Shown here piece by piece: positions 1-5,789 of a DNA stretch of 15,703 nucleotides. The first letter of the stretch is position 1. Each line of letters begins with the position of its first letter. The stretch lies in contig CAMLNA010000107.1 in assembly GCA_946481025.1 (NCBI GenBank), positions 1-15,703 of the forward strand. The letters are read 5' to 3'. The notes below the pieces were generated by a model, which was given only the letters and a program-made list of their open reading frames with translations, made no database searches and was not told where the DNA came from. A program made the translations under genes and the position numbers. This stretch comes from an uncultured Rivibacter sp. (lineage in GTDB: Bacteria > Pseudomonadota > Gammaproteobacteria > Burkholderiales > Burkholderiaceae).

Positions 1-62
1 CTGCCGGCGATAGACCCGCGTCAGCCGGCCAGGATCGCTTCCAGGCGTTCGGTCATCGCGGC
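1..62. other. Window-edge sequence with an 11-codon minus-strand reading frame
   Basis: This stretch lies downstream of the MmcQ/YjbR gene on the minus strand. It contains a tiny frame at 56-21 (minus) reading MTERLEAILAG then stop. The frame starts 6 bases after the stop of the larger gene and is in the same reading frame. No ribosome site of its own is obvious and 11 codons is too few to judge. It may be nothing, a translationally coupled mini-frame, or noncoding sequence leading into a gene beyond the edge. I see no terminator here. Confidence 0.2.
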
Positions 63-476
63 TCAGGCATCCAGCAACGCGGCCAGTGCCTTCGGTGCCA
101 GGTGACGGTAGCTCGCCCTCAGCAGGCCGGTCACCTCGTCCCAGTCGGTGTCGGCCTCGTCCAGGCGCATGCCGACGATGTCCGGAAACCAGACCGGGCG
201 GAAGAACGGCTCCCAGGTGTAGGCATGCAGGTCGAGCTGCGGCAGCGGCGAGCGGAAGGTCAGCACGCACAGCGGCCCGTTGGAGCCGGCCGCCTGGGCA
301 TAGGCCGGCGGCCGGCCGTCGTTGACCATGAGCACGTGGGCGAAGGTCTGCTGGCGGATGCGCCATCGCGTGCCCACCCATGCGGCCTCCTCGCGCGCAT
401 CGGGCAAGGCCAGGCAGGCTTCGCGCAGCCGCGCCAGGACGAGGGCGGGGACTTCCAGTCGCTTCGATGGGCTCAT
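63..476 (-). CDS. MmcQ/YjbR family protein
   Basis: A 137-residue protein that I assign to the MmcQ/YjbR family, small cytoplasmic proteins with a double-wing-like fold whose biochemical role is not firmly known. Support is the overall pattern: an N-terminal helix around residues 10-27 (LARLREACLALPDAREEAAW), then GTRWRIRQQTFAHV (about 35-48), a strand-rich middle, and a C-terminal helix carrying SYRHLAPKALAALLDA, typical of how these proteins end. Length is slightly above the usual 115-120. I chose the ATG at 476 because GAAGG (486-482) lies 5 bases upstream; the frame stays open to 539, but the added residues do not look like the family. It stands alone behind the terminator of the next gene upstream, so it should have its own promoter in 477-545. 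Family call fairly good; function unknown. Confidence 0.75.
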   Translation of the reverse strand: MSPSKRLEVPALVLARLREACLALPDAREEAAWVGTRWRIRQQTFAHVLMVNDGRPPAYAQAAGSNGPLCVLTFRSPLPQLDLHAYTWEPFFRPVWFPDIVGMRLDEADTDWDEVTGLLRASYRHLAPKALAALLDA

Positions 477-541
477 GGACGCCTTCGCTCGCTGGTGGTG
501 TGTGAAGCGCAGCAGTCTAGGGCCTTCGCACCGACACAAGC

Positions 542-567
542 AAAAACGCCACGCGTTCGCGTGGCGT
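542..567 (-). terminator. Rho-independent terminator after the calcium-repeat protein gene
   Basis: Read on the minus strand, ACGCCACGCG and CGCGTGGCGT (567-558 and 555-546) form a perfect 10-base inverted repeat; with a realistic loop the stem is about 8 bp. It is followed at once by a run of T (546-542). It lies 29 bases past the stop codon of the gene ending at 596 and before the MmcQ/YjbR gene, so it should separate those two transcripts. Structure and T-run are directly visible. Confidence 0.85.
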
Positions 568-595
568 CTTGCGAGAGGACAGGGCCGGCCCGAGG

Positions 596-1021
596 TCAGC
601 CTCGGCGCCCGTCGCGGCGGTCGTGCCAGTTGGGCACGCCATCGCCATCGCGGTCGTGGCGGCGGTTGTCGTAGCGGTCATGGCGGTTCGGCACGCCGTC
701 GCCGTCACGGTCCCAGCGCGGGTTGTAGAGGCGGTCGTGGTGGTTCGGGATGCCGTCGCCGTCCCGGTCCCAGCGGGTCTGGTGGTAGTAGCCGTCGCGC
801 CGGTCGTACCGGTCGTGATGGCGATAGTGCGGTTCATGGTGCACGACCACCGGCCGGGGCGCCACGACCACTGCCGGCTGCGGGTAGTGCCGCACCACGG
901 GGGCGGGCGTGCCGATCGTCACCGACCATTGCACGTCAGCGCCCTGGGCTTGCGCCATGCCGGTGCCGAGGGCGCCGGTCAGGGCCAGGGCCGCGGTGAT
1001 CAGAAGCTTGCTCTTGCTCAT
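596..1021 (-). CDS. Secreted protein with three thrombospondin type 3-like calcium repeats
   Basis: A 141-residue exported protein. Residues 1-25 are a Sec signal peptide (basic MSKSK, hydrophobic LLITAALALTGAL, cleavage probably after AQA). The mature end GADVQWSVTIGTP resembles a group of periplasmic proteins I associate with Burkholderiales. Residues 37-83 are rich in Pro, Val, His, Tyr and Arg. Residues 84-140 are three units of exactly 19 residues, each containing DRDGDG(I/V)PNxxD, the calcium-binding pattern of thrombospondin type 3 repeats. Calcium or other divalent-metal binding in the periplasm or cell surface is inferred from family knowledge. The ATG at 1021 is chosen because a strong AAGGAG (1035-1030) lies 8 bases upstream and the signal peptide begins there. 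A terminator follows at 567-542, so the gene is monocistronic. Specific function unknown. Confidence 0.8.
   Translation of the reverse strand: MSKSKLLITAALALTGALGTGMAQAQGADVQWSVTIGTPAPVVRHYPQPAVVVAPRPVVVHHEPHYRHHDRYDRRDGYYHQTRWDRDGDGIPNHHDRLYNPRWDRDGDGVPNRHDRYDNRRHDRDGDGVPNWHDRRDGRRG
602..772 (-). repeat. Three tandem 57-base coding repeats (DRDGDG units)
   Basis: Three adjacent 57-base units encode residues 84-102, 103-121 and 122-140 of the calcium-repeat protein. All share DRDGDG(I/V)PN, with the aspartates at fixed positions; the basic spacers differ slightly. The exact period without indels points to internal duplication, and unit number could vary between strains. Confidence 0.85.
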
Positions 1022-1317
1022 GAACTCATCTCCTTGGGTGCGGCCGGTGCCTCGAAGTGAAGTTGGCGCGGCCGTATGCACACAACGAGGCGGCCGGGGC
1101 GGCTGTTCACCGGGTTGTGCAAACGCCATGTAAAGCTGCGTGAAGCGCATGGGGCGGCCGCCTTGTCACGCAGCGGCCCGTCGTCGGGCGCAACGATCCT
1201 GCGGAGCAGGCCAAGGTACTGCCCTGCCAGCCGCCGGTGCGCTGAAAAGGTGTGAACCCCTTCCGAGCCGGCCGATATCATCGGCAGCCCCTGCCGCAAG
1301 CCTGCCTCCCTTCCGCG
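1022..1317. other. Divergent intergenic region with no gene seen
   Basis: These 296 bases separate a minus-strand gene (start 1021) from a plus-strand gene (start 1318) and should hold both promoters. I see no convincing -35/-10 pair on either strand. The recognisable elements are the AAGGAG ribosome site of the minus-strand gene (1035-1030) and a 9-base inverted repeat (1135-1143 with 1166-1174). Open frames here run through biased sequence without family-like content. Confidence 0.5.
1135..1174. repeat. Inverted repeat GCTGCGTGA / TCACGCAGC
   Basis: The arms GCTGCGTGA (1135-1143) and TCACGCAGC (1166-1174) are perfect reverse complements separated by 22 bases in the divergent intergenic region. 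The geometry could be a repressor operator with spaced half-sites or an RNA hairpin. No T-run follows, so it is not an obvious terminator. A 9-base match at this spacing can arise by chance in GC-rich DNA. Confidence 0.35.
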
Positions 1318-1545
1318 ATGTCGCCACTTCCCACCGCCGCTGACGATCCGCCGCCCGTTGCGCCCGAGCCGCCGCAGGAAGGCGAGTGTTGCGGCAGCGG
1401 CTGCGACCCCTGCGTGTACGACCTCTACTACGAGGCGCGCGAGCACCATCGCGTCGCGATGCGCGAATGGCAGCAGCGGCGCGCCGCCGCCGCGCCCGCT
1501 GCATCCATCGAGCCAATTGCAACGGCGCGCGATTCCGAGAAGTAA
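1318..1545 (+). CDS. Oxidoreductase-like small Cys-motif protein (PF09791-type)
   Basis: A 75-residue protein with a proline-rich N-terminus (residues 1-21), then the hallmark CCGSGCDPCVYDLYYEA (about residues 24-40), then a helical REHHRVAMREWQQRR segment and an alanine-rich tail. The four-cysteine CCxSGCxxCVYDxY pattern is that of the oxidoreductase-like domain family, found as short proteins in proteobacteria and as an N-terminal piece in some eukaryotic proteins. Its activity is not established; metal or cofactor binding by the cysteines is inference. The ATG at 1318 is preferred because the proline-rich lead directly precedes the motif as in relatives. A GTG at 1252 is in frame with AAAAGG in front, but that spacing is too short and the extra 22 residues look noncoding. 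The next plus-strand gene starts 81 bases on, so co-transcription is possible. Confidence 0.8.
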   Translation: MSPLPTAADDPPPVAPEPPQEGECCGSGCDPCVYDLYYEAREHHRVAMREWQQRRAAAAPAASIEPIATARDSEK

Positions 1546-1626
1546 TCCCGCCCCGCAAGCTTCGTTACGTGCCGGGCAGGCACACGGTTTGAGCAGCCTC
1601 GCCAACAATCCCGGGCATCAAGCGGG

Positions 1627-1965
1627 ATGGCGATGGACTGCTCCAACCAACAACAAGCACTACCGGCGACCACGCAGCACGAGCGCGTGCGCGAGTTCAC
1701 CTTGCTGCTGGCACAGCTGGCAGCCCAATGGCACATGACGGAGGGGGAGCTCGCGGCAGCAGCCGGCGGCGCCTGTGCGATCGGCCGGCTGCTGCGCCGC
1801 GTCACGGCCGAAGAGCAGGGCATCGCGGTCGAGGACACCTCGGCCGAGCTGCTGGTCATGTTGTTCGACACGCGCCTGCGTCAGCGCGTGCAGGTGGGAG
1901 CGGGCGAGGAAGCACAGGCGGTCGATCCGCTGGTGCTGCAGCCGCCGGTGGTTTCCTACCAGTAG
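1627..1965 (+). CDS. Hypothetical protein, helical, unrecognised
   Basis: A 112-residue predicted cytoplasmic protein that I do not recognise. It has no signal peptide or membrane segment. Residues 18-65 look helical and amphipathic (HERVREFTLLLAQLAAQW, then a Gly/Ala-rich turn and AIGRLLRRVTAEEQGIAVED), followed by a Leu/Arg-rich helix (about 72-88) and a Pro/Val-rich end. There is one cysteine early (residue 5) and one at the turn, with no catalytic motif. Two in-frame ATGs (1627 and 1633) compete; the ribosome site is weak for both (AGCGGG before 1627). It is kept as a real gene because it fills a gap on the coding strand and ends 4 bases from the convergent peroxiredoxin gene, tight packing typical of real gene ends. 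Confidence 0.6.
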   Translation: MAMDCSNQQQALPATTQHERVREFTLLLAQLAAQWHMTEGELAAAAGGACAIGRLLRRVTAEEQGIAVEDTSAELLVMLFDTRLRQRVQVGAGEEAQAVDPLVLQPPVVSYQ

Positions 1966-1969
1966 CCGC

Positions 1970-2536
1970 TCATCGGCGACTGCGCTTCCATTCCTCCACG
2001 GCCTTCAGCGTGTTGGCCACGTGGCCTTCGGGGCTCATGCTCGAGTACACGTAGGCGACCTTGCCCTCGGGGCTGATCACGTAGGAGATGCGGTCGGCCA
2101 TGTCGCGCTTGGCCCACAAGGCGGCGTCGTACTGTGCGGTGATGCGCGCGCCCGCGTCGGCGGCCACCGCGAACTTGTTGCGGCAGGCCTCGACGGAAAA
2201 CTTCTTCAGCGTCTCGATGTCGTCGTTCGACATGCCGATCACCGTGGCGCCCAGCGCCTCGAACTTCGGCGTGGCCTCGGCAAAGGCATTGGCTTCGATG
2301 GTGCAGCCGCTGGTGAAGGCCTTCGGATAGAAGTACAGCACCACCGGGCCCTTCTTCAGCGCCTCGGCCAGCGAGAAGGTGGACGTCTTGCCGCCCAGCG
2401 CGACGGGCACCGTGAAGTCGGGTGCGTTCTGGCCGACCGCCAGGGCGGCCAGGGCAGGAGCGGGCAGCGTCGATGCGAGCGCAGCGAGGGCGATTCCGAG
2501 CGCCGTGCGGCGGCGCAGGTCGGCGGTCAGGGGCAT
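1970..2536 (-). CDS. Exported PrxQ/Bcp-type thiol peroxidase (peroxiredoxin)
   Basis: A 188-residue peroxiredoxin that reduces hydrogen peroxide or organic peroxides through a cysteine sulfenic-acid intermediate. Residues 1-30 form an export signal (LRRRTALGIALAALASTLPAPALA) with a twin-arginine-like pair; it could be Sec or Tat. The AhpC/TSA fold follows: VGQNAPDFTVP (34-44), then VVLYFYPKAFTSGCTIEA with peroxidatic C78. The only other cysteine of the mature protein is C118 in SVEACRNKF, 40 residues on. That spacing recalls the Xanthomonas PrxQ class (Cys48/Cys84) rather than E. coli Bcp, whose second cysteine is five residues away. It probably uses C78-C118 as an intramolecular disulfide in the periplasm. 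It starts 13 bases after the ParA-family stop, so the two are probably co-transcribed. The ribosome site is weak (GAAGAAA). Confidence 0.9.
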   Translation of the reverse strand: MPLTADLRRRTALGIALAALASTLPAPALAALAVGQNAPDFTVPVALGGKTSTFSLAEALKKGPVVLYFYPKAFTSGCTIEANAFAEATPKFEALGATVIGMSNDDIETLKKFSVEACRNKFAVAADAGARITAQYDAALWAKRDMADRISYVISPEGKVAYVYSSMSPEGHVANTLKAVEEWKRSRR

Positions 2537-2549
2537 GGCGTTTCTTCGG

Positions 2550-3470
2550 TCAGGGCTGGCGCTGGAAGAAGCGGGGGATCGACAGCGCTTCGAGGAAGCG
2601 GCCGACGCGCGCGCCCAACCCCGGAGCGACGGCGGGCTCCAGCAGCGTGGGTTGCACGCGCGGGCGTGGCCGAGCGGCCGGCGGCATCGGGCGCGCCATC
2701 GCCGGCGCTGACGTCACGGCGGCGGGGGCCGCCACGGTGACGGGCTTGACGGCGAGCGACACCACGGGGCGGGCCGCCGGCTGGACCACCGGACGGCTCT
2801 TTTCCTCCACGGCCACCGGCGCCTGGCGCAGCACCGGCTCCAGCCATTCGAGGATGGGCTGCCACTGCGCCATGTCGATCTGTGTTTGAGAGGCCGGCAG
2901 GTCGAACAGCGTGAGGCCGCGCTCGACACTGCGAACGTAGGCCTGGGTTTCCCGCAGCACGCCCAGGAAGGGCACTTCATGGCGGGCCGCCCAGGCCTGC
3001 AGCACCTCGTCGGCCTTGGTGCGCGCGTCGAGCCGCATGCCCACCGCGGCCACCTTGCAGCGGCTGCCGGCGATGCGCGGCAGCGCCTTCAGCTCGGCAA
3101 GACACTCGGCCGCCGACTCGCGGTCGAACACCGAATTGCACACGGGCATCAGGATGGCATCGGCAAACCCCACCACCCGGGCGAGGTCGAAGTCGCGCAG
3201 GCCGCCGGGGGTGTCGAGCACCACATGGCGGATGCCGGCGGGCGGCCGCAGCACGTTCTTCGGGTCGATGGCCCAGCCGACGATGGGCGCGCAGCTCGAC
3301 GGCAGTGCCTGCGAGCTGCGCAGCTTCAGCCAGGTCTGGGTGGACTGCTGGCGATCGACGTCGCCCAGCATGACCGGCAGGCCCCCGTTCGCGCAGAAGG
3401 CGGCAAGGTGTGTGGCCAGCGTGCTCTTGCCGCTTCCACCTTTGCGATTGACGACTGCGATAACGGGCAT
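2550..3470 (-). CDS. Orphan ParA/MinD-family ATPase with long proline-rich C-terminal tail
   Basis: A 306-residue P-loop ATPase of the ParA superfamily, proteins that position DNA, plasmids or complexes using ATP-dependent dimers. Residues 1-17 give the deviant Walker A KGGSGKST with signature Lys10 and Lys15. The switch I-like segment is GDVDRQQSTQTW (36-47) and Walker B-like LDTPGG is at 85-90. The ATPase ends near residue 205. Residues 206-285 are a Pro/Ala/Val-rich linker, and the last 20 residues (GARVGRFLEALSIPRFFQRQP region) look like a basic amphipathic helix. The ATG at 3470 is chosen because the family starts just before the P-loop; an open frame to 3623 adds unrelated sequence. No ParB or parS-like gene is next to it, so the cargo is unknown and chromosome partitioning should not be assumed. 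The peroxiredoxin gene follows after 13 bases. Family certain; role unknown. Confidence 0.88.
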   Translation of the reverse strand: MPVIAVVNRKGGSGKSTLATHLAAFCANGGLPVMLGDVDRQQSTQTWLKLRSSQALPSSCAPIVGWAIDPKNVLRPPAGIRHVVLDTPGGLRDFDLARVVGFADAILMPVCNSVFDRESAAECLAELKALPRIAGSRCKVAAVGMRLDARTKADEVLQAWAARHEVPFLGVLRETQAYVRSVERGLTLFDLPASQTQIDMAQWQPILEWLEPVLRQAPVAVEEKSRPVVQPAARPVVSLAVKPVTVAAPAAVTSAPAMARPMPPAARPRPRVQPTLLEPAVAPGLGARVGRFLEALSIPRFFQRQP

Positions 3471-3625
3471 GAAGGTCTGACTACCGGGCGCCGCGGGCGA
3501 GGAGGTGCCGAATTCTCGGTCGTCCAGTCGATGTGCGCCGTGGAAGCGGCGCTCCATCGTTGCTCTTTGGCGACAGGCAAGACTACACGCGCGGCCTGTC
3601 GCTGCGTGCTTGATGCGCCGCACAA

Positions 3626-3645
3626 ATGTGAGCGGATGTGAGCGG
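3626..3645. repeat. Perfect 10-base tandem duplication upstream of the ParA gene
   Basis: ATGTGAGCGG occurs twice without a gap (3626-3635 and 3636-3645); on the minus strand it reads CCGCTCACAT twice. It lies about 155 bases upstream of the ParA start and partly overlaps a hairpin following the neighbouring gene. It could be paired operator half-sites one helical turn apart, or a simple duplication. Confidence 0.5.
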
Positions 3646-3676
3646 CGGGGCGTAGCGTGCGGCCGCGCCCCCCGCT
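3641..3676 (-). terminator. Possible GC-rich terminator hairpin after the 80-residue protein gene
   Basis: The arms 3641-3652 (AGCGGCGGGGCG) and 3666-3676 (CGCCCCCCGCT) pair over 11 bp with one bulged C and a 13-base loop. The hairpin starts 4 bases beyond the stop codon of the minus-strand gene ending at 3681. No T-run follows on that strand, so it is either a non-canonical terminator or a 3'-end stabilising structure. Confidence 0.4.
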
Positions 3677-3680
3677 GGCG

Positions 3681-3923
3681 TCAGGCGTCGCGCTGCAGTT
3701 CCACGTGGGTCGCCGCGATCTCCATCGATCCGTCGCCCCTCACGTCCACCCACTCACCGCTCTCCAGGCGGTACTCGGACTGGCCGGTCGGCTCCCAATG
3801 GGCTTCGGCCAGGGTGGTGAGGGTGGGGTCGCGGGCCAGGTGCTCGTAGGCCATGACCTTGTAGGTGGCGCCGTCGCTGCCGCGCGCCTTGAAGCTCTCG
3901 AGCAGATGCAGCCGGGTGTCCAT
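3681..3923 (-). CDS. Conserved-looking small hypothetical protein (80 aa)
   Basis: An 80-residue acidic, strand-rich protein without signal peptide or membrane segment. The sequence runs from a short helix (LHLLESFKARG) through YKVMAYEHLARD and a probable hairpin QSEYRLESGEWVDVRGDGS to MEIAATHVELQR. I have an impression of similar short proteins in other Burkholderiales but can name no family and assign no function. The ATG at 3923 is well supported by a consensus AGGAGG 5 bases upstream; longer upstream frames cross the terminator-like hairpin of rhlE and are unlikely. It follows rhlE on the same strand, with that hairpin (3956-3978) between them, so it either depends on readthrough or has a short promoter of its own. 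Confidence 0.7.
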   Translation of the reverse strand: MDTRLHLLESFKARGSDGATYKVMAYEHLARDPTLTTLAEAHWEPTGQSEYRLESGEWVDVRGDGSMEIAATHVELQRDA

Positions 3924-3928
3924 GCATG

Positions 3929-3934
3929 CCTCCT
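3929..3934 (-). promoter_or_regulatory. Consensus ribosome binding site AGGAGG
   Basis: AGGAGG on the minus strand (3934-3929), 5 bases before the ATG at 3923. It fixes the start of the 80-residue protein gene and argues against the longer open frame that begins at 4016. Confidence 0.8.
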
Positions 3935-3955
3935 GCGTTGACTCGAAGGAACAAC

Positions 3956-3978
3956 GGCCCGGGCAGAAGGCCCGGGCC
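3956..3978 (-). terminator. Strong hairpin after rhlE, probable terminator
   Basis: GGCCCGGGC (3956-3964) and GCCCGGGCC (3970-3978) are perfect 9-base arms around a 5-base loop. On the minus strand the hairpin is followed by a T-rich GTTGTTCCTT. It lies 65 bases past the rhlE stop. Two smaller hairpins precede it on the same transcript: 4028-4008 (6-bp stem) and CCGCC/GGCGG around 4008-3995. The T-tract is imperfect, so termination may be partial, which matters because another gene starts 33 bases further on. Confidence 0.6.
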
Positions 3979-4043
3979 GGGAAGGCGTCATGGTCCGCCA
4001 AATGGCGGCCCCTCACCAGGCAAGGGGCTTGGGGGCGGGCGCT

Positions 4044-5474
<1,431 letters not shown>

Positions 5475-5789
5475 GGGTTTGTGGCGCGCAGGCAATGCCT
5501 GCGACGTCAAGATCGGCCTGCCGCCGCGTGAGGTTTTCACGGGCGCCAGTCGTGGAGGCAGATGGGGGAGGAGAGGTCGGAATCGACTGCAGCGCATGGA
5601 CTGGAACTGCGCGCTGCGGGGCGGATTGTAGGGGCAGGGCGCCTCGGGCGGGGGCGCTCGCGCGACAAGTCGCGGCGAAGTGGCCTGAAATCCACACTCC
5701 GCCCCCTTGAGTGCAACAGTTGGTCACGGCTGCGCGGCGCGCGCGCGGCTTTCCCGAGAATGCCGGCCTCGTCCGACCCCACCGTCATC
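5475..5789. other. Divergent intergenic region between rhlE and the lipoprotein gene
   Basis: A 315-base noncoding stretch that should contain the promoters of two divergent genes. On the minus strand TACAAT (5630-5625) is a fair -10 element for rhlE, but no matching -35 is seen; if used, the leader would be roughly 140 bases. On the plus strand TTGAGT (5707-5712) resembles a -35 box without a convincing -10. The clearest element is the palindrome at 5487-5503. Open frames across this stretch continue from the neighbouring genes and show no protein-like content. Confidence 0.5.
5487..5503. promoter_or_regulatory. Perfect 17-base palindrome just upstream of the rhlE start
   Basis: CGCAGGCA and TGCCTGCG form perfect 8-base arms around a single central A. 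The element ends 12 bases before the rhlE ATG, so as DNA it could be an operator, and as RNA it would lie in the leader at or over the ribosome-binding region, although a one-base loop means some terminal pairs must open. No T-run follows, so it is not a terminator. Confidence 0.5.

Noticed and set aside
2550..3470. Calling the ATPase a chromosome- or plasmid-partition ParA, or the cellulose-synthesis protein BcsQ
   Set aside because: No ParB, parS or cellulose-synthesis genes are nearby, and the long proline-rich tail is not typical of these proteins.
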